Source: Streptomyces sp. B21-083 (GTDB lineage: Bacteria; Actinomycetota; Actinomycetes; Streptomycetales; Streptomycetaceae). From it: a stretch of 64,000 nucleotides of DNA. The notes below the pieces were generated by a model that had not been told where the DNA came from, did not search any database, and was given only the letters and a program-made list of their open reading frames with translations. The position numbers and the translations under genes were made by a program. The stretch lies in contig NZ_JARUND010000001.1 in NCBI RefSeq assembly GCF_036898825.1, positions 1 through 64,000 on the forward strand. The letters are read 5' to 3'. Shown here piece by piece: positions 44,236-52,457 of this stretch (positions are counted from its first letter, which is position 1; every line of letters starts with the position of its first letter).

Positions 44236-45108
44236 TCAGGCTGCGGATGCGGTCTCGTATTCGGCGGGACTGCGGTAGCCGAGGCTGCTGTGCAGACGGT
44301 GCAAGTTGTACCAGCCCTCGATGAAATCGAAGATCGCGGTGTGGGCGGAGGCCCGGCTGGGCCAGGCGGTGGTGTCGAGCAACTCGCGTTTGATGGTGGC
44401 GAAGAACGACTCGGCGAGTGCGTTGTCCCAGCACTGCCCGGTGCGGCCGACCGACAGACGCACCCCCAACTGGTCTGCCAGCGCGGCAAGTTGCTGACTG
44501 GTGTATTGACAGCCGCGATCCGAGTGGAAGATCACCGGAGCGGTGGGGCGACGTTGCCGGCAGGCGTTCGTCAGGGCATCGGCGACGAGATCGGTCCGCA
44601 GGTGATCAGCCGTTGCCCAGCCGACCACGCGGCGGGAAGCGATGTCGATGACGGTGGCCAGGTAGAGCCAGCCCTCCTGTGTGGCGATATAGGTGATGTC
44701 GCCGCACCAGCGGGTATTCAGCCCGTCGGGGTCGGGCTGGAAGTCGCGGACGATGAGATCGGGCCGCAGAACAGCCCGCGGATCGGGGACCGTCGTCAGG
44801 TGCCGCCGTCTGCGATGCCTGCCCTGCAGGCCGGCTGCCCGCATCAGCCGGGCGACGCGGCGCCGCCCGCACCCGGCACCCGCCCGCTTGAGCACGGCGT
44901 GCACGCGCGGGGCACCGTAGGTTCCCCGCGATCGCATGTGGACATCGGTGATCTGTGCCGCCAGTTCGGCGTCACGGGCCGCGCGTGGACCGGGCGTGCC
45001 GGTGCGGCGGGCATAGAAGGCGGTCCGGGAGACCTTCAGCAGTTCACACGCCCGTTTGACGCTGTGACCTGCACGCTTCTCCGCCTCGATGAACGGGTGG
45101 ACCGTCAC
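44236..45108 (-). CDS. IS3-family transposase OrfB
   Basis: A 290-residue transposase core: HTH_21-like start (GHSVKRACELLKVSRTAFYA), LTTVPDP-type linker, then the rve domain with WCGDITYIATQEG (first Asp), HSDRGCQYTS (second Asp) and NALAESFFATIKREL (Glu). All DDE residues are present. It would be made as OrfAB by frameshift at the ATGA overlap with orfA. Ends 40 bases before the left IS end. Confidence 0.92.
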   Translation of the reverse strand: MTVHPFIEAEKRAGHSVKRACELLKVSRTAFYARRTGTPGPRAARDAELAAQITDVHMRSRGTYGAPRVHAVLKRAGAGCGRRRVARLMRAAGLQGRHRRRRHLTTVPDPRAVLRPDLIVRDFQPDPDGLNTRWCGDITYIATQEGWLYLATVIDIASRRVVGWATADHLRTDLVADALTNACRQRRPTAPVIFHSDRGCQYTSQQLAALADQLGVRLSVGRTGQCWDNALAESFFATIKRELLDTTAWPSRASAHTAIFDFIEGWYNLHRLHSSLGYRSPAEYETASAA

Positions 45109-45413
45109 CGGGTCTCCTTCGCGAAGAAAGCCGTCGCACGCTTGAGGACCTCCACGTCCTCGCGCAGCCGGCGGTTCTCCCGCCGCAGGGACGCCAGTTC
45201 CTCGCGTTCACCGCTGGTCAGGCCGTCCCGCTCGCCCGCGTCGACCTCGGCCTGGCTGACCCACAGCCGCACCGCGGTCTCGGTCAGATCGAAGTCCTTG
45301 GCGATCTGACCGACCGAGCGGTCACCGCGTCGGCACAGCTCGACGATCTCGGCCTTGAACTCCGGCGTGAACGAACGGCGAGGGCGAGGCTTCTTCTTCC
45401 CCATGCTCTCCAT
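45105..45413 (-). CDS. IS3-family transposase OrfA
   Basis: A 102-residue protein from ATG 45413, chosen because GGGAGG lies 9 bases upstream. RRSFTPEFKAEIVELCRRGD and VGQIAKDFDLTETAVRLWV form the helix-turn-helix, followed by a leucine-zipper-like coiled coil (ELASLRRENRRLREDVEVL). It binds the IS ends and provides the N-terminus of OrfAB. Confidence 0.9.
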   Translation of the reverse strand: MESMGKKKPRPRRSFTPEFKAEIVELCRRGDRSVGQIAKDFDLTETAVRLWVSQAEVDAGERDGLTSGEREELASLRRENRRLREDVEVLKRATAFFAKETR

Positions 45414-45720
45414 GATGGACATCCTCCCGGGGCAGAACCCCTGATCTCGAATGTCCGTCAAAGCGGATCAAGCCCAGCACCTTCTGTGTTGTGATCCCCA
45501 GACATGCGGTGACCGTACCGGTTTCGCACAGTGCGGTACACATCGCCTTGCGTGATGGGATGCCGTGTCTATCACCCGCAGCGGTTGGGCAGCTCGCGAG
45601 CAGCCAGGATGAGGTCTTCCGTGCGCGAGTGGTTCGGGACCTTGAACCAGTCTGGGGCGAGGACGACGGGTGTTGCCGTAGTAGTGGGCGCCAACGCCCT
45701 CTTGCCGCTCCCCCACCGGG

Positions 45721-45744
45721 CCCCGGGCCTGTCGAGGCCCGGGG
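45721..45744. terminator. Hairpin terminator
   Basis: CCCCGGGCCT and AGGCCCGGGG around GTCG, a perfect 10-base stem. It lies 10 bases after the stop of the minus-strand gene ending at 45755. Beyond it (45572-45694, minus) is a possible 40-residue frame ending NHSRTEDLILAARELPNRCG, too weak to call. Confidence 0.8.
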
Positions 45745-45754
45745 TCCGGTGCGT

Positions 45755-46267
45755 TCACGGGGTGAGGCGGTGCCAGATGAAGACGCAGCTCTCCAGGCTG
45801 GCGAGTGACGGCCGGCGCAGCACGGACCGGATCCGCTCGGGTCCCACCAGGACGACGGGCATCCGGCGCTCACTCCGCTGGAACAGACTCCACAGCCCGT
45901 AGACGTACAGCAGGGCCTCGGTCCGCAGCAGATGGGCATCGCGCACGACCACCACCGGCCAGGAACGGCGCGCGAGTTCGTTCTCGACAGTCTGCTGCGC
46001 GTCGGCCAGCCAGCGCGGCCGGACCCCGAGGTGCAGAGCCGCGTGGAACGCCTCCAGGAGCGCCGCGAGGCTGCCCTGCGCGGCGGTCGTGATCACGACG
46101 GAGTCGGCCCCGTCGCAGCGGCTGAGAGCGGCCTCCACCACGGCTACGCCCTGGATGTCCTCCGGCGCGATGACGCACAGCAGCGCGCGGGTCTCCAGGA
46201 TGTGGCCCAGGTTGTCGGCAAGTGCGGCGAACGCTTCGTCGGACACGGCCGTGGCGACCTCGCCCAT
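45755..46267 (-). CDS. AAA-like protein without P-loop
   Basis: A 170-residue protein. WPVVVVRDAHLLRTEALLYV is placed like a Walker B helix, followed by sensor-1-like MPVVLVGPERIRSVL; this is the same layout as in the TniB-like ATPases at 29-30.6 kb (VIVCDEAQ... then AILFVGGREAYE). At the expected P-loop place the sequence is LLCVIAPEDIQG, with no GxxGxGK. It is not next to a transposase now. It may be a remnant or regulator of such a system. Terminator follows. Confidence 0.5.
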   Translation of the reverse strand: MGEVATAVSDEAFAALADNLGHILETRALLCVIAPEDIQGVAVVEAALSRCDGADSVVITTAAQGSLAALLEAFHAALHLGVRPRWLADAQQTVENELARRSWPVVVVRDAHLLRTEALLYVYGLWSLFQRSERRMPVVLVGPERIRSVLRRPSLASLESCVFIWHRLTP

Positions 46268-46396
46268 GGGTCCCTCCCCGGGGAGCTGCGTACGGGACGC
46301 CTCCAGTCCAGCACGTTCGCGGACAGCGGCGGAGACACCGACGTCATCACGGCGCAGATTGACCGGGTCAGTTCGAACGTGAGCGGCTGTGCCGGA

Positions 46397-46903
46397 TCAG
46401 CGAGGCTCAGGTCCCGGGCGACGGTTGCCGCGGCAGTCGTAGACCGCGAGGGACAGATCCTTCACCGCGGCCCGGGCACGTTCGGCGTCCAGGCCGTCGT
46501 CAAGGACCTCCAGCGCGGCGGCGGCCGACACCCGGACGGAACGGGGCAGGCCGTCGTAGGCGGAGAGCCGGTACGCGACGGTGCGGCGGGCATCCTGCTC
46601 CTCATCGCTCGCCCCGTCGGAGGTCAGCGGGAAGACCGCGGCCTCGTACGTCGCGATGCTCAGCAGGACCGTGTCGGCGATCCCTTCCGCATAGCCGTCA
46701 CCGCTGACGTCCTGGACGGAAGCCACCGCGGGCCGGGAGCGGACAAGCATGCCGAATCCCGCGCCCACGCCGGTGGTAATCGCGCCCGCCACGGCCCCCG
46801 CCCAGCCGTCCAGGACGAAGCCGAAGCAAGCTCCGCTGCCCACCACGGACACCAGCACCGCGACGGTCATCACGTACACACGGGTGCTGAGCGCGGATGT
46901 CAT
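46397..46903 (-). CDS. Small membrane protein
   Basis: A 168-residue protein with two hydrophobic N-terminal segments (VYVMTVAVLVSVVGSGACFG; GAVAGAITTGVGAGFGML) and a soluble acidic/helical C-terminus (VSAAAALEVLDDGLDAERA). No family recognised. Same strand as the AAA-like gene, 129 bases upstream of it. Confidence 0.6.
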   Translation of the reverse strand: MTSALSTRVYVMTVAVLVSVVGSGACFGFVLDGWAGAVAGAITTGVGAGFGMLVRSRPAVASVQDVSGDGYAEGIADTVLLSIATYEAAVFPLTSDGASDEEQDARRTVAYRLSAYDGLPRSVRVSAAAALEVLDDGLDAERARAAVKDLSLAVYDCRGNRRPGPEPR

Positions 46904-47035
46904 GGCCAGCAGTATGAGCCACTCGGGTGGCGGACACGGCGGGTGGAGGGGATGCCCCTGTCGGCTGCCGTCATCTCCGGGTGTTCGAGGCAGTCCGGGG
47001 CGTGTCGCTCAGGCGGAGCCGTAAGTTGACCGGGC

Positions 47036-47522
47036 GTGAAAGACGTCACCACCGCGACCGGCACCACCGTGCCCGGCGACGCGATCGAGCAGCTGCTGTT
47101 CACCGAGGACTGGCCTCACGGGAGTGCGGGCCGTCGCGCACGACACCATCAGCGAGCGGGCCTCGTACGCGTACGAGTCCGCCTACGCACTGTCCGGTGG
47201 CGGGGAGTTCCACGAAGACGCGCACTCCGTCGCCGTCACCAACCTCCTGCACTGCACGGCGAACAGCATCGTCGCCTTCGCCCTCCACCATTTGCGGCCC
47301 CTGCTGCCCGATCTCACCGATGAGCAATGGGCGCGCGTCGACGCGGCCGCGGTCGCTCTGGACCTCCGGGTGTGCGAGGACCTCACCGGGGCCAACGGCA
47401 CCGATCCCCGCGACGTCCCCGGGCCTGGTCCCGAGCAACTCACGCTGGCGCCTGAGGTGGTGGGGCAGACCGCTCTGTGGGGCAGCAGCGTGCGCGAACC
47501 CGATGGCAACCCAGGGGCATGA
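47036..47522 (+). pseudogene. Frameshifted paralogue of 38904-39322
   Basis: GTG start, MKDVTTATGTTVPGDAIEQL, then TEDW followed by loss of frame near 47112. Relative to the paralogue, this copy has an extra C (GACTGGCCTCACG against GACTGGCTCACG). The other frame continues VRAVAHDTISERASYAYESA, GGGEFHEDAHS, IVAFALHHLRPLLPDL and WARVDAAAVALDLRVCEDL to 47522. The 30 bases before the start are also similar to the other copy. Joined length about 160 residues. Function unknown. Confidence 0.7.
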
Positions 47523-47653
47523 CGACAAGCGGCGGCGCCCAGACGAGGAAATCTGGGGCCCCGCTGTGCGTGTAGGACAGAGAACAGACGATGCACGGGT
47601 GTTCGGAGTCTCGTGCTGTCAGGTTGGATCTGCGACTCCGAGCTTTCGCCTGT

Positions 47654-47941
47654 TCAGCTCACGGTCTCCTGAGTGATCCGCACACTGCACTCCTCTGCCC
47701 ACTGCTCCACGCGCTGTCTGTAGACCTGATTCCAGTAGAGGATGCGGATGGTGCCGTCGGGGGTCGTCTGCAGGGTTTCGGGATACCCGAAGTGCTGGAT
47801 CAGCCCTGTGGTGAGAGCAGAGGTGGCAGCCACGAGAGGTGCCCCGTTCTCAGCGAGGTCGTCGAGGTCGAACGTGCCCGTGGCGACGGGCGGCTTGATG
47901 ATCTGGTGGCCCAGCGAGCCTCCGTGGGCACGGTTTTGCAC
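47654..47941 (-). CDS. Hypothetical small protein
   Basis: A 95-residue protein from GTG 47941. The frame stays coding-like further upstream (ATLWPITEETPAIL), so an N-terminal part may have been lost or the true start is not visible. The segment NGAPLVAATSALTTGLIQHF and RILYWNQVYRQRVEQW is unlike any family I know. Confidence 0.45.
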   Translation of the reverse strand: MQNRAHGGSLGHQIIKPPVATGTFDLDDLAENGAPLVAATSALTTGLIQHFGYPETLQTTPDGTIRILYWNQVYRQRVEQWAEECSVRITQETVS

Positions 47942-48051
47942 GAGGATTGCCGGGGTCTCTTCGGTGATGGGCCACAGGGTCGCGCGAACTGGAAGCAGAC
48001 CGCCCTCAACGGAGGCGACTCCAACGGGCAGGACAGATACCCGCTGATCCT

Positions 48052-48273
48052 GTGGTGATCGTCACCCTGCGACGCAAGACAGCAAAGGCCGGGAACAACG
48101 ATGAGACCCAAGAGGTCGAGTGGTCTCACCGCTGGGTCGTCCGGGGACATTGGCGACGTCAATGGCACCCACGCCTACAAGCCCACCGCCCCATCTGGAT
48201 CAACGAGCACGTCAAAGGACCGGACGACAAGTCGCTGCTGGTGCGCGAGAAAGTCATCACCTGGCGTCGATAG
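48052..48273 (+). pseudogene. C-terminal fragment of a plasmid-type hypothetical protein
   Basis: VTLRRKTAKAG, EVEWSHRWVVRGHWRRQWHP, HRPIWINEHVKGPDDKSLLV: this is the conserved C-terminus of a larger protein frequent on Streptomyces plasmids. The N-terminal two thirds are not present upstream. About 73 residues remain, probably not functional. Confidence 0.6.
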
Positions 48274-48563
48274 AAGGAAGTGCCTCGTGAGCTGCCGTAC
48301 CACGCCGAAGGTAGGTACGGCGGTGCGGATCCTGTTGGTGGGCCGGTGTCGAGTGAACGCTGCTGTGGATCGAGAACACTGCCAGCCAGCTGACCGAGGG
48401 CCGGCCGTAGGAGGTAGGGCAGCTGCCTGGTGGAAGGGATCCGGTGTGACCTGGATGCGGTCTCCACCAGCAGGTCGCGCCGACGCAAAGAGGTGGGCGC
48501 GGGCACTTCCGTACGGCCGGGCGCGGAGCGCGCTCCCGAAGGGCGCGCACCCGCGTACCGGGG
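48274..48563. other. No gene; possible 5' remnant of a DNA ligase gene
   Basis: Near 48430 the sequence GGTGGAAGGGATCCGGTGTG resembles the start region of the ligase gene at 54465-54485 (GGTGGAAAGGATCGGGTGTG) for about 30 bases, then diverges. The rest shows nothing. Confidence 0.3.
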
Positions 48564-49310
48564 TCAGCGGCGGATCAGGCCGCCGTCGACGAGGTGGACC
48601 TGGCCGGTGATGAAGGAGGCCTCGTCGGAGGCGAGGAACGCGAGCAGGTTGGCGACGTCCTCGGGCGTCTGCTCGCGCTTCAGGTTCTGCAGCTGAGCGT
48701 GGTGTCCGAAGAACTCCTCGGGCAGCTCACGGCGCGTGGTCGGGGTGCGTACGACGCTGGGGCCGATCGCGTTGACCGTGATGTCCCAGCGCGCGAGGTC
48801 GGTGGCCAGGGCGTGGGTGAAGCCGTTGACGGCGCCCTTCCCGGAGACGTACGCCAGGAACATCGGCGGGGCCTCCCAGTAGCTGGACGACGACATGTTG
48901 ATCACACGTCCGGCCTCGGAGTCCTTCAGGTCCTGCACGAAGGCCTTCGTGACCAGGAAGTAGCCGTCCACGTTGATGGAGAACAGCTTCTTCCACTGCT
49001 CGTACGTGGTGTTGTCGAGGTCCTTCAACATGGCGATGGCCGCGTTGTTCACCACGATGTCCACCGGGCCCAGCGCCTCACGGACGTCCGCGGCGAAGGC
49101 GTTCACCTGGGCCTCGTCCGACACGTCGACCTTCGCGGCGAAGAACCGGCGCCCGTTCGCCTCGACCAGCTCCCGCGTCTCCACCGCGTCGTTGACATCG
49201 GCTACGGCGACATCCGCGCCCTCCGCCGACAGCTTCTGCGCGATGACCCGGCCGATACCGGCGCCACCGCCCGTCACCACGGCGATCTTGCCTTCCAGAC
49301 GTCCAGCCAT
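48564..49310 (-). CDS. Short-chain dehydrogenase/reductase
   Basis: A 248-residue classical SDR: TGGGAGIG (cofactor loop), DIVVNNAA, Ser in INMSSSSYWEAP, YVSGK (Tyr and Lys), and the C-terminal GQVHLVDGG. NAD(P)-dependent oxidation or reduction of an alcohol or ketone; substrate unknown. It is the third gene after the amidohydrolase and medium-chain oxidoreductase, with short gaps, so it belongs to the MarR-controlled operon. Confidence 0.9.
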   Translation of the reverse strand: MAGRLEGKIAVVTGGGAGIGRVIAQKLSAEGADVAVADVNDAVETRELVEANGRRFFAAKVDVSDEAQVNAFAADVREALGPVDIVVNNAAIAMLKDLDNTTYEQWKKLFSINVDGYFLVTKAFVQDLKDSEAGRVINMSSSSYWEAPPMFLAYVSGKGAVNGFTHALATDLARWDITVNAIGPSVVRTPTTRRELPEEFFGHHAQLQNLKREQTPEDVANLLAFLASDEASFITGQVHLVDGGLIRR

Positions 49311-49371
49311 GACACAACTCCTTTGTATTCTCAGGTACTTGATGGATGCTTTGTCTCAGACACTTGAGGGA

Positions 49372-50319
49372 TCAGTCGCCGAACGTGACGACGATCTTGC
49401 CGCGGGCCCGGCCCGCGGCGAGGACGCCCAAGCCCTCGGCGGCCCGCTCCAGGGGCAGCACGCTGTGCACGTCGACGGAGAGGAAACCAGCCGCCGCCAG
49501 CTCAGCGAGCGGCTTCGTGGTCTCGCGGACCGGCTTGGCGAAGACCATGCCGCCGGCCAGCCCGGCACCGGCCAGCGCGTCGGCGTCGGGGGCCGGGGTC
49601 GTGGTCGCGACCCGGCCGCCCTTGCGGACCGCTTCCAGGGGCACGTCGGTGAGGGCGGAGCCGACCAGGTTGACCAGGGCGTCGACGCCATCGGGGTGGA
49701 CGGCCAGGACCTGGTCCGCGACCGGGCCGACGGCGAAGTTCACGACGGTCGTGGCGCCGAGTTCGGTGAGCCGTTCCGCGTCGTCGGGGGTGCCGGTCGC
49801 GACGACGGTCACATTCCGGGAGGCGAGCAGCTGGACCGCGTACCGGCCCACTCCGCCGCTCGCCCCGTTGACCAGGACGACCTGACCGGGCTGCGGGTCG
49901 ATCAGGTCGACGGCGGCGCAGGCGGCCGCGGCGGCCAGGGGCAGTGCGGCGGCGGTGGCGAAGTCGAGGCCGCCCGGCTTGACCACGACGGTCTCGGCAG
50001 GCAGCAGCGCGTACTCGGCGAGGGTGCCGGCCTGGATCGGCGGAGCCAGCGGAACGTTGCCGAACACCTCCTGGCCCGGCTCGACGTGGTCCACGCCCGC
50101 ACCGACTGCCTCCACCACTCCGGCGGCGTCACGGCCGAGGACCAGCGGGTAGTGGTGAGGGAACCGGTCAGCCATGGACCCGGCGGCGATGACGTTGTCG
50201 AGCGGGTTGAGTCCGGCCGCCCTGACCTTGATCAGTACGTGTCCGGGGGCCACCTCAGGGATGGGCAGGTCGCCGAGGACGGGCTGTCCGCCGGCTTCGG
50301 GAACATGCAGTGCGCGCAT
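49372..50319 (-). CDS. Zinc-independent medium-chain oxidoreductase (quinone reductase-like)
   Basis: A 315-residue MDR: GROES-like start with GHVLIKVRAAGLNPLDN, AGVVEAVGAGVD, and NAD(P) loop VLVNGASGGVGRYAVQL. No zinc-binding Cys cluster, as in quinone oxidoreductase/NADPH-dependent enone reductases. Located between the amidohydrolase (20 bases upstream) and the SDR (61 bases downstream). Confidence 0.9.
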   Translation of the reverse strand: MRALHVPEAGGQPVLGDLPIPEVAPGHVLIKVRAAGLNPLDNVIAAGSMADRFPHHYPLVLGRDAAGVVEAVGAGVDHVEPGQEVFGNVPLAPPIQAGTLAEYALLPAETVVVKPGGLDFATAAALPLAAAAACAAVDLIDPQPGQVVLVNGASGGVGRYAVQLLASRNVTVVATGTPDDAERLTELGATTVVNFAVGPVADQVLAVHPDGVDALVNLVGSALTDVPLEAVRKGGRVATTTPAPDADALAGAGLAGGMVFAKPVRETTKPLAELAAAGFLSVDVHSVLPLERAAEGLGVLAAGRARGKIVVTFGD

Positions 50320-50339
50320 CGGAGTTGACCTTCTGGTGA

Positions 50340-51608
50340 TCAGTGGCCGGCGACCTTGAGCGCGGTCTCCCGCAGCTCCCGGGCGACTCGGCCGAGGCCG
50401 GTGTGGACGAGGCGGCCGTTGATCTTCACGACCTCTCCGGCCACCAGGACCGTGTCCACGTTGTGCGGGTGGGCCGCCGTGACGACGGCCGCGATGGGGT
50501 CCCGCTCAGCGGTGAGGGTGTTGATGTCGTCCAGACGCAGCATGATGACGTCGGCCTGCTTGCCGGGACGCAGCGAGCCGGTGCGGTCGGCGAGGCCAAG
50601 TGCGGCGGCGCCGTCCAGGGTGGCCATCTTCAGGACGTCCGCGCACGTCATCCGCGGCTCGTCGACGAGCTGGCTGGCCAGTAGCGCGGCCCGCATCAGG
50701 GAGAACATGTCTCCGGGGGCCGAGGTGACGGCGTCCACGCCGAGGCCGGTGGTGACTCCCAGGCGCCTGAGGCGACCGGCCACCGGGGAGTTGTTGCCCA
50801 GCATGGCCTCCGCGCCGGGCGCGGCCGAGGCGGAGGCGCCGGAGTCGGCGATCAGCTTCAGTTCGTCGTCGCCGAGCGTGTTGCCGTGGACGTAGAGGAT
50901 CTTCTCGCGCAGCAGACCTGCCTCGCGCAGGGCGAAGATCGGCTGGGTGTTGACGGGGGTGGCGGAGACGTGGAAGGTCACGCCCAGGTCCAGCTCGTCG
51001 GCGATCTGCCATTCCCTCTTCACCACCTCCACGGGCGTGAACGACGGTCCGAGCGGTGCGTACGCCATGGTGACGAGCGCGTTGTCGTCGGCCAGGCGCT
51101 CGCTGCGGATCCGGCGGACGTCGTCGAGGCTGCCGCCGCCGGTGACCGGGGTGCCGTAGCCGTAGACCGCGCGCAGGCCCGCCGCGCCCAGGGCGTCGAT
51201 GGCGGCGTCCGCGTGCTCCGGCGAGTAGGAGATGTGCGAGTAGTCCAGCTGGGTCGTGATGCCGGAGTCGAGACACTCCAGTGCGCCGGCCAGGGTCGCG
51301 GTGTGCACGTCCTGCGGGCTGAACTTCGGGCCGTACTGCGCCAGGATGCCGAGGTACGCGCCGAGGTCGACGTCAATGGCCGCGCCGCGCAGCGCCGACT
51401 GCCACACATGCCGGTGGGTGTCCACGAAGCCCGGGAGCACGATCTTGTCGGTGGCGTCGATGACGGTGGCGCCGTCCGCCGGCAGGTCGGCGCCGACGGC
51501 GATGATCCGGCCGTCCTCGATCAGGACGTCGGTGTTCGGGAGCGCGACCGGCTCGGGCTCGGTGTCGATGACATGGCCGTTGCGGATCAGGATGCGGGTG
51601 TCGGACAT
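50340..51608 (-). CDS. Amidohydrolase (AtzA/TrzN/cytosine-deaminase-like)
   Basis: A 422-residue metal-dependent amidohydrolase: GFVDTHRHVWQSALRG (HxH metal ligands), TTQLDYSHIS, VTFHVSATP, ILYVHGNTLGDDELK and GLGVDAVTSAP (last Asp). Such enzymes deaminate or dechlorinate N-heterocycles or hydrolyse amides. The ATG at 51608 is chosen over a longer form because GAGAGGTGGG stands at a usable distance. First gene of the operon, divergent from a marR-type gene with AAAGCT repeats between. Confidence 0.88.
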   Translation of the reverse strand: MSDTRILIRNGHVIDTEPEPVALPNTDVLIEDGRIIAVGADLPADGATVIDATDKIVLPGFVDTHRHVWQSALRGAAIDVDLGAYLGILAQYGPKFSPQDVHTATLAGALECLDSGITTQLDYSHISYSPEHADAAIDALGAAGLRAVYGYGTPVTGGGSLDDVRRIRSERLADDNALVTMAYAPLGPSFTPVEVVKREWQIADELDLGVTFHVSATPVNTQPIFALREAGLLREKILYVHGNTLGDDELKLIADSGASASAAPGAEAMLGNNSPVAGRLRRLGVTTGLGVDAVTSAPGDMFSLMRAALLASQLVDEPRMTCADVLKMATLDGAAALGLADRTGSLRPGKQADVIMLRLDDINTLTAERDPIAAVVTAAHPHNVDTVLVAGEVVKINGRLVHTGLGRVARELRETALKVAGH

Positions 51609-51630
51609 GACGCTGCCCACCTCTCTAGGC

Positions 51631-51661
51631 GAAAGCTTTCTATAAAGCTAACTGGAAAGCT
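51631..51661. promoter_or_regulatory. Triple AAAGCT array between marR-like and amidohydrolase genes
   Basis: AAAGCT starts at 51632, 51644 and 51656: exactly 12 bases apart. The first is part of the palindrome GAAAGCTTTC and with the second forms AGCTTT-ctat-AAAGCT. TATACC at 51661 stands 15 bases before the MarR-like ATG, so the array overlaps the promoter and the message would be nearly leaderless. Likely operator of the MarR protein. Confidence 0.6.
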
Positions 51662-51680
51662 ATACCAATAGTGACCTACG

Positions 51681-52229
51681 ATGCAACATGTGACGACGAC
51701 ACCGGATCCCGTAGACGCATGGATGGACTCTTGGCGCAACGAGCTGCCCGAGGTCGAGCGCCCGTCCTCGGAACTGACCAAACGGATCATGTTCATGTCC
51801 AGCACGCTGGACAGCGTGATGCGGCGTGAGCTGACCGAACTCGGGCTGACCCCGGCGGAGTTCGACATGCTGGTGGCGCTGCGCCGGTCCGGCGCCCCGT
51901 TCCGCATGAAGCCGAACCGGCTCGCCCGCTCGCTGATGCTCTCGACCGGCGGCACCACCAACGTCACCCACCGTCTGGTGGGCCGCCATCTTCTGGAGCG
52001 GGAGAGCGACCCGGACGACGCCCGCAGTACCTGGCTCAGGCTGACACCCGAGGGCGTCGCGCTTGCCGAGCGCGCGGTCCTGGTGAACGCGGCGGCCCAT
52101 GAGGCCCTCTTCGAGGGCGTTCCGGCCGAGCTCGTCGAGAGGTCGACCGCCGTACTGCGGGAGCTGCTCGCCGCGGCCCCGGGTCTGCTCGGCGGCCCGA
52201 CGGCCCGCTCCGCCCGACCCCAGCCCTGA
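51681..52229 (+). CDS. MarR-family regulator
   Basis: A 182-residue protein with a winged helix: LTPAEFDMLVALRRSGAPFR, RLARSLMLSTGGTTNVTHRL (recognition helix), LLERESDPDDARSTWLRLTP (wing). MarR proteins repress divergent detoxification genes and release on ligand binding. Divergent from the amidohydrolase operon across the AAAGCT array. Followed by a hairpin terminator. The ATG has no Shine-Dalgarno, consistent with a near-leaderless message. Confidence 0.9.
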   Translation: MQHVTTTPDPVDAWMDSWRNELPEVERPSSELTKRIMFMSSTLDSVMRRELTELGLTPAEFDMLVALRRSGAPFRMKPNRLARSLMLSTGGTTNVTHRLVGRHLLERESDPDDARSTWLRLTPEGVALAERAVLVNAAAHEALFEGVPAELVERSTAVLRELLAAAPGLLGGPTARSARPQP

Positions 52230-52239
52230 GCGCGAATAC

Positions 52240-52275
52240 GTGGAGAGCGGCTCCCCTCCGGAAGCCGCTCTCCAC
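52240..52275. terminator. Hairpin terminator after marR-like gene
   Basis: GTGGAGAGCGGCT and AGCCGCTCTCCAC form a 13-base stem with a 10-base loop. Confidence 0.8.
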
Positions 52276-52300
52276 GCCTGACGGGCATCATGACGATGTC

Positions 52301-52455
52301 TCAGACAGCCTTGACAGGCTCGATGTTCTTGTTGAACCGCAGCAGGTTCTGCGGATCCCAGTCGGCCTTCGCCCGTTCCAGCCGGGCGTACCTCTCGGGG
52401 CTCCCCCACACCCCACGGCGCCAATCGGCACCGTTGTCGGTCGACAAGTTGACGT
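52301..52455 (-). pseudogene. C-terminal fragment of a berberine-bridge-type FAD oxidase
   Basis: Reading from the inside: VNLSTDNGADWRRGVWG, ERYARLERAKADWDPQNLLR, FNKNIEPVKAV stop. This is the typical end of FAD-linked oxidases (BBE domain, WDPxNLF-type). The rest is missing and the sequence switches at about 52455 to a helicase-associated repeat, so two unrelated genes have been joined here. Confidence 0.75.
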
Positions 52456-52457
52456 AA

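Larger units (their letters stand above)
44196..45476 (-). mobile_element. Complete IS3-family insertion sequence
   Basis: A 1281-base element. The ends are 25-base inverted repeats, TGAGCTTGTTCCGCTTTG and TGGGCTTGATCCGCTTTG read inward (two mismatches in 25, both continuing ACGGACA). It is flanked on both sides by GCAC, a 4-base target duplication. It carries orfA and orfB with a 4-base overlap, as expected for IS3. The intact structure and target duplication suggest a recent insertion. It has landed 23 bases before the start of the GHKL gene. Confidence 0.9.

Noticed and set aside
45572..45694. 40-residue minus-strand frame ending NHSRTEDLILAARELPNRCG
   Set aside because: TTG start with poor ribosome site, too short, and no recognised relative.
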